Positions 39,689 through 50,046 of a stretch of DNA of 64,000 nt are shown in pieces. The translations under genes were made by a program, and so were the position numbers. The stretch's first letter is position 1, and each line of letters begins with the position of its first letter. The DNA is from Alphaproteobacteria bacterium (GTDB lineage: Bacteria > Pseudomonadota > Alphaproteobacteria > Rhizobiales > Beijerinckiaceae), in NCBI GenBank assembly GCA_016869435.1, contig VGEB01000001.1, forward strand, positions 1 to 64,000. Direction: 5' to 3'. The notes below the pieces were generated by a model, which did not search any database, was not told the DNA's origin, and saw only the letters and a list, made by a program, of their open reading frames with translations.

Positions 39689-40191
39689 GACCGCGCCGCG
39701 CTCCGGCGCGCTTCGAGAATCGAGCCGCGCCCGGAATAACCGCGCTGATAGCTCATCGTGTAGACGTTGAGCGCAGCGCGCCACTGTTCCTCGTCCTGGC
39801 GCTCGGCGAGGTCGTCCGGAATTTCGATCGTGTCGAAGCCGCAGCCGACTGCGTGCGAATATTGGTCAGCCACGAGCCGCCCGCTGGCGCGAAGTTCGCC
39901 CTTAAATCCCGCGCGCCGCAGCAGCCGCGCCAGCGAAAAGCCGCGGCCGTCGGAGAAAGCGGGGAAGGAAATCGAAATGAGACCCAGTCGCGGCAACGCG
40001 TCGATCAGGGCCGAAGGATCGGTGACGTTCGGCACGATCACGCCAAGCGCCGCGTCGGGCGCAAGGACCTCGAGGGCATGTTGAAGTCGAGGCAATGACA
40101 CGATCACCTTTCCGGCTTTCGGCAGCGCTTCTTCATCAGCGAGACGGCGCCAGGCGTCCTCGATGAAGCGCCCCTCAGATATCAGCGCCAT
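39685..40191 (-). CDS. DUF934 domain-containing protein
   Basis: 168 aa; RGFSLARLLRRAGFKGELRASGRLVADQYSHAVGCGFDTIEIP; between cysI and cysH. Confidence 0.9.
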   Translation of the reverse strand: MALISEGRFIEDAWRRLADEEALPKAGKVIVSLPRLQHALEVLAPDAALGVIVPNVTDPSALIDALPRLGLISISFPAFSDGRGFSLARLLRRAGFKGELRASGRLVADQYSHAVGCGFDTIEIPDDLAERQDEEQWRAALNVYTMSYQRGYSGRGSILEARRSAARS

Positions 40192-41899
40192 CTTCGCCCT
40201 CCCGACGCAAAACGTCTTTGAATCGAGCATGACCAAGTCGGCGCCAGGTGTCGATGAAGGCTTCGCCTTCCTCGCGCTCGGCGAGATAGAAATCGACGAG
40301 ATGCTCGATCACGTCCGGCGTCTGTTCCGCGGTGACGCCGGGTCCCAGAATTTCGCCGATCGACGCCGAAAACGTCGGATCGCCGCCGAGCGTGATCTGA
40401 TAGGATTCCTGGCCCTTTTTCTCGAGACCGAGAATGCCGATCGCGCCGACATGATGATGGCCGCAGGCGTTGATGCAGCCGGAAATCTTGATGCCGAGCT
40501 TGCCGATGCGCCGCTGCCGCGACATGTCCGCAAAACGCTTCGAGATCGCCTGCGCGATCGGAATCGAGCGCGCCGTCGCAAGCGAGCAGTAATCGAGACC
40601 GGGGCATGAGATGATGTCGGAGACGAGGCCGGCGTTCGCCGTCGCGAGCCCGGCGGCGTCGAGCATGCGCCACAGCGCCAAGAGGTCGTCCTGCTTCACA
40701 TGCGGCAATATGATGTTCTGCTCGTGGCTGACCCGCAGTTCGCCAAAGCCGAAGCGCTCGCTGGCGTCGGCCAGCACGCGCATCTGATCGGACGTGGCGT
40801 CGCCGGGGACGCCGCCGATGGGCTTCAATGAAACCGTGACGATGGCGTAGCCGGGTATTTTGTGCGCGCTGACGTTTACGTCGACGAAATTGGCGAAAGC
40901 CGGCGTTCCGAGTTTCGCGGCGCGCAGCAGTTGAGAGTCGCGCGGCAGCGTTTCATAGGGCGGCGGCGCAAAGAAACCGGCGATGCGCTCGAACTCGTTC
41001 GGATCGTGGGCGAAAACCGAGCGGTCCATCGCTGCGAATTCGTTTTCGACGGCGGCGCGGATTTCGTCGATGCCCTTCTCGTGAACGAGAATTTTGATGC
41101 GCGCCTTATATTTGTTGTCGCGCCTGCCGAAGCGGTTGTACACGCGCATGATCGCTTCGAGAAAGGCGAGCAGATCATGCCGTGGCACGAATTCGCCGAC
41201 GACCTTGCCGACAAAGGGCGAACGTCCGAGTCCGCCGCCGACGACGACCTGATAGCCGATCTCGCCATCGTCGTTCCTGACGATGCGCAGACCGATGTCA
41301 TGCACCAGGATCGCGGCGCGGTCGTGCGCCGCCCCCGTCACCGCCATCTTGAACTTGCGCGGCAGGAACGAAAACTCGGGGTGCAGGCTCGACCATTGGC
41401 GCAGAAACTCCGCCGTCGGGCGCGGGTCTTCGATTTCGTCCACCGCGACGCCGGCGAAATGATCGGCGGTCACATTGCGGATGCAGTTGCCGGAAGTCTG
41501 AATGGCGTGCATCTCGACGTCGGCGAGCGCTTCGAGAATGTCCGGCGTATCGACGAGCTTTGGCCAATTGTACTGCAGGTTCTGTCGCGTCGTGAAATGG
41601 CCGTAGCCCTTGTCCCATTTGTCGGCGATGTCGGCGAGCTGACGCATCTGGCGCGCCGTCAGCGTGCCATAGGGAATGGCGACGCGCAGCATGTAGGCGT
41701 GAAGCTGGAGATAGAGTCCGTTCATCAGGCGGAACGGGCGAAACTCCTCTTCGGTCAGCGCGCCGGAAAGCCGTCGGCGCACCTGTTCGCGAAACTCGGC
41801 GACGCGCTGACGCACGAAAGCCGCGTCATATTCATCGTAGCGATAGGTCGTCAGCGGCGCATTGGGCCGCTGCGCGACGCGCAAGTCGACCGCCGTCAT
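40175..41899 (-). CDS. cysI: Nitrite/sulfite reductase (siroheme, 4Fe-4S)
   Basis: 574 aa; TRQNLQYNWPKL, SGNCIRNVTADHFAGVA, KISGCINACGHHHVGAIGILG. Confidence 0.95.
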   Translation of the reverse strand: MTAVDLRVAQRPNAPLTTYRYDEYDAAFVRQRVAEFREQVRRRLSGALTEEEFRPFRLMNGLYLQLHAYMLRVAIPYGTLTARQMRQLADIADKWDKGYGHFTTRQNLQYNWPKLVDTPDILEALADVEMHAIQTSGNCIRNVTADHFAGVAVDEIEDPRPTAEFLRQWSSLHPEFSFLPRKFKMAVTGAAHDRAAILVHDIGLRIVRNDDGEIGYQVVVGGGLGRSPFVGKVVGEFVPRHDLLAFLEAIMRVYNRFGRRDNKYKARIKILVHEKGIDEIRAAVENEFAAMDRSVFAHDPNEFERIAGFFAPPPYETLPRDSQLLRAAKLGTPAFANFVDVNVSAHKIPGYAIVTVSLKPIGGVPGDATSDQMRVLADASERFGFGELRVSHEQNIILPHVKQDDLLALWRMLDAAGLATANAGLVSDIISCPGLDYCSLATARSIPIAQAISKRFADMSRQRRIGKLGIKISGCINACGHHHVGAIGILGLEKKGQESYQITLGGDPTFSASIGEILGPGVTAEQTPDVIEHLVDFYLAEREEGEAFIDTWRRLGHARFKDVLRREGEDGADI

Positions 41900-42219
41900 G
41901 GCGCGCCTCCAGTCATCGCCTGCTTGCCGAGATCAAGGCGCACGCTCGGTCCCTTCACCCGCATGCGCTCGCGATAATGCAATGGCGTCGGAACCCCGTC
42001 CCCGCCGATTTCGACGTCGGCGAGATAAACGTCGACAACGCGATTGGCTGAAATGTCGCGCTTGCCCGAGGCTTCCAGCGCCGCCGCTTCTTCGGCGTTC
42101 CGCGCGATGCGCGCACGGCGATGGTGCCGCTCCCAGCCCGAGGGGCCGAGAAACACCACTTCGCCGTCTGTCAGATTCGAGGCAATCAGGATCTGCGGAT
42201 GTTTGAAGGCGGCCATCAC
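41896..42219 (-). CDS. DUF2849 domain-containing protein
   Basis: 107 aa upstream of cysI with 4-bp overlap; LIASNLTDGEVVFLGPSGWERH... Confidence 0.85.
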   Translation of the reverse strand: MMAAFKHPQILIASNLTDGEVVFLGPSGWERHHRRARIARNAEEAAALEASGKRDISANRVVDVYLADVEIGGDGVPTPLHYRERMRVKGPSVRLDLGKQAMTGGAP

Positions 42220-42587
42220 GTTTCCTGCGCCAGCTTCAGTCGAAGCCCGCTCATGTCATCCGACCAGATGATCTGGCAGGACAGACGCGAATTTTCGTAA
42301 AGCATCGGCAATTCGTCGAGCTTTTCGATCTCTTCTTCATTGGGCGGCGGCACGCGTCGGGCCCATTCGGCATCGAGGACGACATGGCATTCGGCGCAAG
42401 CGAGCGCGCCGCCGCAGGTGTTGTCCATGCCAACGCCATGGTCGCGCAAAATCTCCATCAGCCGCCAGCCTTCGACCGCCTCCAGTTCATGGACGACGCC
42501 GTCACGATCCTCCACATGGAGGGTCGGCAGAGTTTGCTGCGACGACTGGGCGGGCCGCTGCGCCACCATGTTCTCGATGTTGCTCAT
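42216..42587 (-). CDS. 2Fe-2S ferredoxin
   Basis: 123 aa; DNTCGGALACAECHVVLD...RLSCQI cysteine motif of ISC-type/adrenodoxin-like ferredoxins. Confidence 0.92.
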   Translation of the reverse strand: MSNIENMVAQRPAQSSQQTLPTLHVEDRDGVVHELEAVEGWRLMEILRDHGVGMDNTCGGALACAECHVVLDAEWARRVPPPNEEEIEKLDELPMLYENSRLSCQIIWSDDMSGLRLKLAQET

Positions 42588-42863
42588 AAAGTTGACGCGC
42601 CGACTCTTCCGCTCCGGCGGACCGCCGCGGACGTTTTGCAGTTCGAACGCATAAACCTCTAAACCGCCCGGATGTCAATTCACGACATAATTGTGGAGCT
42701 TGGTTTATAATAACAACTTTATGATGTTATTTATGTCCGTCACAATTGCAGCGCCATCGCGCGATTAGCTGAAACAGGGCTGACAAGCGCCGGAAAACCA
42801 TGTTTGCTATGCTCTTGTCCCTGCTTTACAGCGGCGCTAGCGCGAGATCCGATAGGAGCACCC

Positions 42864-43700
42864 ATGGCCAAGAAGCCGGTCAAGATCACCAGGGAAGCGC
42901 CAGCGAAACGGGAGCCTGAAAGCCGGAGTCGGAAGGCTGAGGCTCCCGTCGCCGCGCCGAACGGCGCCAGTCGCCCCGCCGTCATTGTCGTCGGCGCGGA
43001 CAAGGGCGGGGTCGGCAAGACCACGATCGCCAGAGCGATCCTCGATTTTCTCTCGCTCAACGACATCCATGCGCGCGCCTTTGATACCGAAACGCCGCGT
43101 GGGACGCTTCATCGCTTCCACCCCGACGAGACGATGATCGTCGATCTGACCGAACCCGCAGACCAGATGAAGATCATCGACACGCTGAACACGTCGAAGG
43201 CCAAGGTCAGCGTCATTGACGTGCGCGCCGGCGGCTTGAGCCCTGCGCTCGAGGCGCTCGACGAGATCGGCTTCTTTGACGCGGTGAAGAATGGTGAATT
43301 CCGCTTCGTTTTGCTGCATGTGATCGGCCCCTCCATCTCTTCGCTGGAGGAGATCGCCGAGATCGCGCCCTATGTCGCGGACGCCAATTATTTCATGGTG
43401 AAGAATCACGTCAACGACACGACGTTCTTCGAATGGGATCCACAGACCCACGCGAAATATTTCGAGGACGTCGTCACCTCGGGCGAGATCACCATCCCCA
43501 AACTCAGCGAACTCGCCTACGAGCAGGTCGAACTGTCCGGCGCGCCGTTCTCGACATTCATCGCCAATCAGGATGCACAAGGCCAGCCGGCGGAGCATTC
43601 CTTCGTATTGCGCGGTTATGTGCGGACCTGGCTGGCGCGCGTCGCCGACGAGTTCGAACGAGTCGGCCTTCGCGAACTTGTCAGCGAAAAGCGACGATAG
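42864..43700 (+). CDS. ParA/MinD-like P-loop ATPase
   Basis: VIVVGADKGGVGKTTIARAILDFL deviant Walker A; 278 aa from MAKKPVK. Confidence 0.8.
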   Translation: MAKKPVKITREAPAKREPESRSRKAEAPVAAPNGASRPAVIVVGADKGGVGKTTIARAILDFLSLNDIHARAFDTETPRGTLHRFHPDETMIVDLTEPADQMKIIDTLNTSKAKVSVIDVRAGGLSPALEALDEIGFFDAVKNGEFRFVLLHVIGPSISSLEEIAEIAPYVADANYFMVKNHVNDTTFFEWDPQTHAKYFEDVVTSGEITIPKLSELAYEQVELSGAPFSTFIANQDAQGQPAEHSFVLRGYVRTWLARVADEFERVGLRELVSEKRR

Positions 43701-43737
43701 AGGTCGCGGGCGCGAGTCATTTCCGGCCAAAGGCGAG

Positions 43738-44451
43738 ATGACGGGCCGCACGCTTGCGTTCTTCGTTTGCTCGCCGCATTCGCGAACGGGCGTCACCACG
43801 GCGGCGCGTTTGCTCACCGATTACTTTTTATCGCGCAATGCGGACATAGAGGGTTTCGACACTGACTTCCGCGACCCACTCTATGCGCTGTTCTTTCCGG
43901 AACGAACGCGCGTCGTCGATCTCAATGACGTCAAGGGACAGATATCCCTCTTTGACCGCCTGCTGGTCGCCGACGAAAGACCGAAGATCGTCGACGTCTG
44001 GCATTCTTCCTATGAGCGCCTGTTCGCGACCATCGCCGAAATCGGCTTTATGGAAGAAGCGCAACGGCTGGGAGTCGAGCCAGTCGTGCTCTTTCAGACC
44101 GACATTGCGCAAAGCGCCGCGAACAGCGCGCTGGTCCTGAAGACCACATGGCCCGATCTCACGATGAGCGTCATTCATAATCGCGGCGCCTCGCCGCTCG
44201 GACCGCACTCGCTCGCCGTCCTTGCGCGCTATCCCGCGAGCGGCAAATTCGTCATTCCGCGCCTCGAGGCGCCAATAGCGCGCGCGCTCGACGACGTCGA
44301 TCTGTCGCTGTCCCGATTCATGAGAGCGCCGCCGCCGGAAATGTCCGTCGTCGTACGCGCGGCGCTCCGTGAATGGCTCTTGCCGATATTCACCCAGTTT
44401 CAGAGCTTCGAATTGCGGCTGGCGCTGCAGTCGAGCCAATGTCTCCGCTAA
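43738..44451 (+). CDS. ParA-like protein with degenerate Walker A
   Basis: MTGRTLAFFVCSPHSRTGVTTAARLLTDYFLSRNADIEGFDTDFRDPLY; aligns positionally with the upstream ParA but lacks the signature KGG and GKT lysines. Confidence 0.65.
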   Translation: MTGRTLAFFVCSPHSRTGVTTAARLLTDYFLSRNADIEGFDTDFRDPLYALFFPERTRVVDLNDVKGQISLFDRLLVADERPKIVDVWHSSYERLFATIAEIGFMEEAQRLGVEPVVLFQTDIAQSAANSALVLKTTWPDLTMSVIHNRGASPLGPHSLAVLARYPASGKFVIPRLEAPIARALDDVDLSLSRFMRAPPPEMSVVVRAALREWLLPIFTQFQSFELRLALQSSQCLR

Positions 44452-44461
44452 AGGCCGCGCT

Positions 44462-45511
44462 ATGGACTACCGCAGACTCGGCGACAGCGATCTCTCGGTC
44501 TCCGCAATCTGTCTCGGCTCGATGACGTGGGGAGAGCAGAACACCGAGGCCGAAGGCCACGCGCAATTGGATTATGCGTTCGACTGCGGCGTCAATTTCA
44601 TCGACACGGCGGAAATCTATTCCATTCCCCCGCGGCGAGAGACTCAAGGGTCGACTGAACGCATCATCGGCAGCTGGCTCGCCGCGCGCAGGAACCGCGA
44701 CAAAGCTGTCATCGCCACCAAGATCGCCGGACGCGGCGACGCCAACTGGCTGCGTCCCGGAGGAGTCGGGACCGTTCTCGACGCCGCGAACATCAATGTT
44801 GCGATCGAGGGCTCGCTAAAACGGCTGCAGACCGACTACATCGATCTGTATCAGCTGCACTGGCCGGATCGCTCGCTGCCGCTTTGGGGCGCGGGCGGCA
44901 CGACCTATCGGCGACCGACCAAGCGCGACGAAGTACCGATCGAAGAGACGCTCGAATCGCTGGCGCGGCTGGTCAAGGCGGGCAAGGTTCGCCACATCGG
45001 CCTTTCCAACGAAACTCCGTGGGGCGTCGCGCGCTTCCTGCGCGCCGCCGAGCTTGATCGCGGGCCGCGAGTCGTTACCGTTCAAAACGCCTATAATCTT
45101 CTCAACCGCACGTTCGAGATGGGTCTCGCCGAATTCGCCGAACGCGAACATGTCGGGTTGCTCGCCTATTCGCCGCTTGCCCAGGGCTACCTCACCGGCA
45201 AATATCAGGGCGGGGCGCGGCCGCCCGGCGCGCGCACCACGCTGTTCGAGCGCGCGCAGCGTTACGAGCAGCCGGAAGTCGAACAAGCGATCAGCGCCTA
45301 TCTGGCGCTCGCGCGTGATATCGGCGTCGATCCGGCGCAGCTCGCAATCGCCTTCGTCACGTCGCGGCCCTTCGTGACTTCAAACATCATTGGCGCGACG
45401 ACGATGGCGCAGCTCAAAACCGACCTTGCCTCGGCAGAGTTCGCAGTCACGCCGGAAATCGAGCGGCGCATCGACGCGATCCATGCGGTCCGCAGCAACC
45501 CCGCGCCATGA
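44462..45511 (+). CDS. Aldo/keto reductase
   Basis: MDYRRLGDSDLSVSAICLGSMTWGEQN...; FIDTAEIYSIPPRRETQGSTERIIGSWL. Confidence 0.95.
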   Translation: MDYRRLGDSDLSVSAICLGSMTWGEQNTEAEGHAQLDYAFDCGVNFIDTAEIYSIPPRRETQGSTERIIGSWLAARRNRDKAVIATKIAGRGDANWLRPGGVGTVLDAANINVAIEGSLKRLQTDYIDLYQLHWPDRSLPLWGAGGTTYRRPTKRDEVPIEETLESLARLVKAGKVRHIGLSNETPWGVARFLRAAELDRGPRVVTVQNAYNLLNRTFEMGLAEFAEREHVGLLAYSPLAQGYLTGKYQGGARPPGARTTLFERAQRYEQPEVEQAISAYLALARDIGVDPAQLAIAFVTSRPFVTSNIIGATTMAQLKTDLASAEFAVTPEIERRIDAIHAVRSNPAP

Positions 45512-46008
45512 CTGAAAGCGCAACGCTTCGCGAAGAAACAGCCGAGGATCATCCGGCCGTACGCGAGCTGCTCACCGCGGCCTTCGAGCGATCCGGCGAG
45601 GCCGAACTCGTCGATGCGCTGCGCAACGAAGGCGACTTGGTCTTGGGCTGCGTCGCCGCCGTCGACGGCCTCATCGTCGGCTACGCCGCCCTGTCCAGGG
45701 TGAGAGCTCCCTTTCCGGCGCTTGGGCTCGGTCCTGTCGCAGTCGCCGCGGCCTATCGATGCAAAGGCGTCGCCGGCGCTCTCTTGCGCTGGAGCTTGGC
45801 GCGTGCGCAGAACGATCAGTGGCGCGGGGTTTTTGTGCTGGGCGACAGCGCCTTCTATGGCCGTTTCGGATTCCGACCGGAACTTGCCGCCGGCTTCAGC
45901 TCGCCATACGCGTGCCCGCGTTTCATGGCGCTCGCGCTCAACGGCGCGCTTCCCGACAAAAAAGGACCGGTCGATTATGCGCCAGCCTTCGGCCGGCCCT
46001 GCGTCTGA
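45508..46008 (+). CDS. GNAT family N-acetyltransferase
   Basis: 166 aa; LRNEGDLVLGCVAAVDGLIVGYAALSRV...YRCKGVAGALLRWSL...VLGDSAFYGRFGF. Confidence 0.9.
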   Translation: MTESATLREETAEDHPAVRELLTAAFERSGEAELVDALRNEGDLVLGCVAAVDGLIVGYAALSRVRAPFPALGLGPVAVAAAYRCKGVAGALLRWSLARAQNDQWRGVFVLGDSAFYGRFGFRPELAAGFSSPYACPRFMALALNGALPDKKGPVDYAPAFGRPCV

Positions 46009-46011
46009 CGA

Positions 46012-46662
46012 TCACGCGTGTCCCGCGTTCGACGACAGCCGTTCGGGATCGACGCCGATCGAGCGCAAGGCGCGCGCATATTTCGTCGCGAGGTCCCGGT
46101 CGAACAGCAAGGCGGGATCGGCAGGGCAATTCAGCCAGCCGTTGCGCTGGATCTCTTCTTCGAGTTGGCCAGCGTCCCAGCCCGCATAGCCGAGCGCGAG
46201 CAGCGCCCGGTCGGGTCCGCGTCCCGCCGCGATGGCGCGCAGAATGTCGATCGTCGCGGTGAGAGACACGCCATCGTCGATCGGCAGCGTCGAATTGTCC
46301 AGGAAGAAATCCGGCGAATGCAGCACGAAACCGCGGTCGGTCTGCACCGGCCCGCCAGAGAGCACCTGGATGTCTTCGGCGCGGCGCGGCAGGCTGATGC
46401 GCTCCTCGGGAGCGATCACCTGAAGCTGCACCAAAAGATCCGGAAAATTGCGAACGCGGGCCGGCTGGTTGACCACGATGCCCATAGCGCCGTCTTCCGA
46501 ATGGGCGCAGAGATAAATCACCGACCGCGCGAAGCGCTGATCCAACATGCTCGGCATCGCAATGAGCAATTGGCCGTCGAGAAAGCGGCGCTCAGCGGGA
46601 CGAGCGCTTTGGCTTTCGCTCATCGGCCCCGCGAAATCTTGCTTCTTGCCGGCTGCCCTCAT
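46012..46662 (-). CDS. YqgE/AlgH family protein
   Basis: [42 protein letters not shown]...[17 protein letters not shown]. Confidence 0.95.
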   Translation of the reverse strand: MRAAGKKQDFAGPMSESQSARPAERRFLDGQLLIAMPSMLDQRFARSVIYLCAHSEDGAMGIVVNQPARVRNFPDLLVQLQVIAPEERISLPRRAEDIQVLSGGPVQTDRGFVLHSPDFFLDNSTLPIDDGVSLTATIDILRAIAAGRGPDRALLALGYAGWDAGQLEEEIQRNGWLNCPADPALLFDRDLATKYARALRSIGVDPERLSSNAGHA

Positions 46663-46753
46663 AGGGTCATGCTACGCTCGCCGCGTCTCAAGAACAAGCG
46701 GCGCGAATCGCGTAACTGACTGCCTTGACTGAAGGACGGGCCGCCGCAGACCT

Positions 46754-47563
46754 ATGACGCGCTCAATATTCCTGATCGTCGCGCCACTTGCAGCAACGCT
46801 CGCGCAGGGCCTTTCGACGGAGTCGCTCGCCAAGAGCGCCACTTTCGCTTCCCCGATCGTTAAGAGCGTAGCGTCCAGCGCTCGGCTTCTCTCGGCCGGC
46901 CCTCCGCAAGGCGGCGCGTATCGCGCCGCCGTCGAGATCGCGCTCGATCCGAAGACGATCACCTATTGGCGTCAGCCAGGCGAGGCTGGCTCGGCGCCGA
47001 CGTTCGACTTCTCGAAATCCGTGAATGTCGCCAAGGTCGAACCGTCATTTCCGGCGCCCAAACATATCGATGAGGCCGGAACCATCGTCGCCGGCTACGA
47101 CTCCGGCGTCCTTCTCCCATTGAAAGTGACGCCGCGCGATCCGAACGCGCCGGTGACGCTCAATCTCACGCTCGGTTACGCGTCCTGCGGCAAAATCTGC
47201 CTGCCCGCGCGCGCCGATCTGTCGCTGGAGCTGCCGCGCGACGGCGCGTCTCCGCATGCGGCGGCGATCACTGAGGCGGAACGGCTGGTGCCGAAAAAGC
47301 TCACCGCGGAGGAAGCGAAAAAGCGCTTTGCGCTGTCGCGCAATGGCGCGCACGGCTCATGGCGGCTTCGCTATCTCGGACCCGGCAAGGCGCAGGATCT
47401 CTTCGCAGAAGCGTCGGAGCCGTTCTTCATCGAGAGCGCGCGCGCCGGAGAGGAATTCGAACTTAAGCTTTTTTCCGGCGACGCTCCAGCCAAGGCCGCC
47501 GATGCGACGCTGACGATCGTCACCGACGCCGGCGCCTTCGAGGCTCCGGCGCGGCTGGAATAG
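46754..47563 (+). CDS. Protein-disulfide reductase DsbD N-terminal-domain protein (secreted)
   Basis: Signal peptide; ITYWRQPGEAGSAPTFDFSKSVNV..., LTLGYASCGKICLPARADLSLEL. Confidence 0.8.
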   Translation: MTRSIFLIVAPLAATLAQGLSTESLAKSATFASPIVKSVASSARLLSAGPPQGGAYRAAVEIALDPKTITYWRQPGEAGSAPTFDFSKSVNVAKVEPSFPAPKHIDEAGTIVAGYDSGVLLPLKVTPRDPNAPVTLNLTLGYASCGKICLPARADLSLELPRDGASPHAAAITEAERLVPKKLTAEEAKKRFALSRNGAHGSWRLRYLGPGKAQDLFAEASEPFFIESARAGEEFELKLFSGDAPAKAADATLTIVTDAGAFEAPARLE

Positions 47564-47584
47564 AAGCGCGCCTCGGCTCTCGCC

Positions 47585-48883
47585 CTACTCAACTTCCGCG
47601 TCGATCGGCGCTGAAGGCTCATGATCGAGCTTCGGCGTGCGCTTGAACGTCGATTTGCGTCCGCGCAGGGTCTGCAAAATCTTCGCGCCATTAGCGAAGG
47701 CGAGATAGATCATCAGCGGCGGAATCGATGCGACCGTTTTCAGATAATCCAAGATGGTCCCGCGCTTGAGCGCCAGATAGGGTGGAAGCGTCATGCCAAG
47801 CGCCACCAGCACCGTCATGATCCCCACGACCTCCAGCAGGTCTGCGTAGGGCGCGAGAGAACCGTGTAGAATAACGCCAAGAACAAAGGCGATGAATCCG
47901 ATTGCGGCCGTGGGGAAGAAAACCTGATGGGCGATGAGAGAGATCGCCATCACCCGGCGCGTCAGGCTCCAGGGCGAGCGCCAGATCGGCAAAATGTTTT
48001 TTTGCGCGACCTGCACAAAACCATTAGACCAGCGCCTTTGCTGACGGCGGAAGTCGCGAATTCCCTCCGGCACCTGACCGGGGATCGGCGGCTCGGACAC
48101 GAACAGCCCGCGCCAACCTTTGAGCGCCGCCCGCACGGTGAGATCGAGATCCTCGCACAGCGAATAGTCCGACCAGCCGCCAGCGTCCTCGATCGTCGCG
48201 CGCCGCCATATGCCGCCTGTTCCGTTGAACTGGAAGAGCCAGCCGGCATGGGCCCGCGAGCGCTGCTCGATGAGATAATGCCCGTCCTGCACAAGACCCT
48301 GTGCGCGCGTCAGCCAGTTCTTTTCGAAATTCTGGAACTCGCAGCGCGACTGCACGAAGCCGACGCGATCGTCGGTGAGAAATAGCGGGACCGTGCGCCT
48401 CAGCCAATTGGACGGCGGACGGAAGTCGGCGTCGAGCATCGCCACGAAGGGTTCATCCGTGATCGCGAGGCCGTGCGCGCAGGCGCCAGCCTTAAATCCC
48501 GAGCGGTCGGCGCGCCGCACATGATCGATTACCGCGCCGCCGGCGCGAAGCTCCGCCGCCACCGCGTCGGCGCGCGCGCTGGTCTCGTCGGTGGAATCAT
48601 CGAGAAGCTGGATGCGCAGCTTTTCCTTGGGCCAATCCAGAAGCGCGACGCAGCGCAATGATTGCTCGGTGACGAGCGGCTCGTTGAACACGGGGATTTG
48701 CAGTAGAACGCGCGGCAAATCCCTGTCTGGCGTCGCGGGCGCTTCCGAATCGCGAATGCGCCGTAACTGGTCATATAAGAAGCGGCCGATGACGACGAGA
48801 AAACCGGCCCCGATCGCCAGCACGATCGCCGTGCTGAGCATCACGACCGCGTCGATGAGGAATTGAAAAAGCCCCAGCACCAA
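47585..48883 (-). CDS. Glycosyltransferase family 2 (cellulose-synthase-like, multi-TM)
   Basis: 432 aa; VLLQIPVFNEPLVTEQSLRCVALLDWP, VAMLDADFRPP, RRQQRRWSNGFVQV. Confidence 0.9.
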   Translation of the reverse strand: MVLGLFQFLIDAVVMLSTAIVLAIGAGFLVVIGRFLYDQLRRIRDSEAPATPDRDLPRVLLQIPVFNEPLVTEQSLRCVALLDWPKEKLRIQLLDDSTDETSARADAVAAELRAGGAVIDHVRRADRSGFKAGACAHGLAITDEPFVAMLDADFRPPSNWLRRTVPLFLTDDRVGFVQSRCEFQNFEKNWLTRAQGLVQDGHYLIEQRSRAHAGWLFQFNGTGGIWRRATIEDAGGWSDYSLCEDLDLTVRAALKGWRGLFVSEPPIPGQVPEGIRDFRRQQRRWSNGFVQVAQKNILPIWRSPWSLTRRVMAISLIAHQVFFPTAAIGFIAFVLGVILHGSLAPYADLLEVVGIMTVLVALGMTLPPYLALKRGTILDYLKTVASIPPLMIYLAFANGAKILQTLRGRKSTFKRTPKLDHEPSAPIDAEVE

Positions 48884-48888
48884 ACGGC

Positions 48889-50046
48889 CTATCCTTCTTC
48901 ATAGGGAACCGGCGAAGGCCTCGCTCCCGCGCGCGCGTTCACGCTGTCCTTGGCCCAGACCACTCGGTCGGTGATCCAGGCGTTCAACCAGACCGCCAGC
49001 ATCGTCGCCTCGCGAACAACAAACACCGCAGGCGCCAACCAGGATAACTGCCATCCTTTGGCCATAGAAAGCAATGTCTCGACCGCAAACCACAGGAAAA
49101 GGGTCGCCGAGGCCGCGACGGCGGGGGTGAGGCCGACGAGCGGCGCCGCCAGCGCGGAGGCCATAACCGCTGGAACTGCTTGGCATATTGGCTCGGCCAA
49201 GAAGGAAATGATTTCGTCGTTGCGGCGGATAACCATCCAACGCAATTGCCGGTGATAGACGTCCGCGAAGTTGCGAACGCCAAGCTCCTGCCGGACGGGC
49301 CGATGGGAGAAAACCGGCCGCTTGCCGATCCGTCGCATCGCCTTCGCCAAGGCGTTGTCTTCGCCGACCGTGTGGGAGATTGCGTCGAAGCCGCCAGCGC
49401 GCAGGAAATCGGATCGCCTGAACAGCATGATTTTTCCGATGCCGTGTCCCTGCCCCAACGCCGAGGCGAGAAACAATATGCGCGCATGCGGTCCGTTGAT
49501 GATCGCGGCTTCGACATGAGCGGCAAAATTTTCGAGCCGCGCGCAATAGGGAATGGCGCAGACGAGCCCGACGTCATCGGTCAGGTTCCGCATGTGCTGC
49601 GCCATCGCATCCGGCTCAAGCAACACATTCGCGTCCTTCATGAAGATGACGTCTTGAGTCGCCTGCATGAAGGGCGCGTAAAGATTATCCACCTTGGGAC
49701 TTACGGCGAATTTCGCGGTCGAAAGAAGAATGCGCGACGCGACAGCCGGATGACGCGCGAAAATGGCGCGCATGTGCTGGACCGCGGGCGCGTCGAGGTC
49801 TGTTGCGGACGCTGTCACATCGAAATCGCGATAGTGCTGCGTCAGCGCAGACTCTTGCGTGCGGTCGAATTCTTTTTCGAGAAGCTTGACCGGAAGAACG
49901 ATCGAGACCGCCGGCTGGTCTCGCCGCGTGGCGCGGCGGGCGGCGATTCGAGGTTGGGCGATTGTCGCCGCGACCGAAACAAACAGCAAAGCGATAGCGA
50001 TGATCCAATAGATCGCCGCCGCCCACATGATGAGATCGAAGATCAC
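48889..50046 (-). CDS. Ceramide glucosyltransferase-like glycosyltransferase (GT21/HpnI-like)
   Basis: GTG 50046 overlaps the SDR stop; AVSIVLPVKLLEKEFDRTQESALTQHYRDFDV, VDNLYAPFMQATQDVIFMKDANVLL, GEDNALAKAMRRIG, HRQLRWMVIRR. Confidence 0.85.
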   Translation of the reverse strand: MIFDLIMWAAAIYWIIAIALLFVSVAATIAQPRIAARRATRRDQPAVSIVLPVKLLEKEFDRTQESALTQHYRDFDVTASATDLDAPAVQHMRAIFARHPAVASRILLSTAKFAVSPKVDNLYAPFMQATQDVIFMKDANVLLEPDAMAQHMRNLTDDVGLVCAIPYCARLENFAAHVEAAIINGPHARILFLASALGQGHGIGKIMLFRRSDFLRAGGFDAISHTVGEDNALAKAMRRIGKRPVFSHRPVRQELGVRNFADVYHRQLRWMVIRRNDEIISFLAEPICQAVPAVMASALAAPLVGLTPAVAASATLFLWFAVETLLSMAKGWQLSWLAPAVFVVREATMLAVWLNAWITDRVVWAKDSVNARAGARPSPVPYEEG

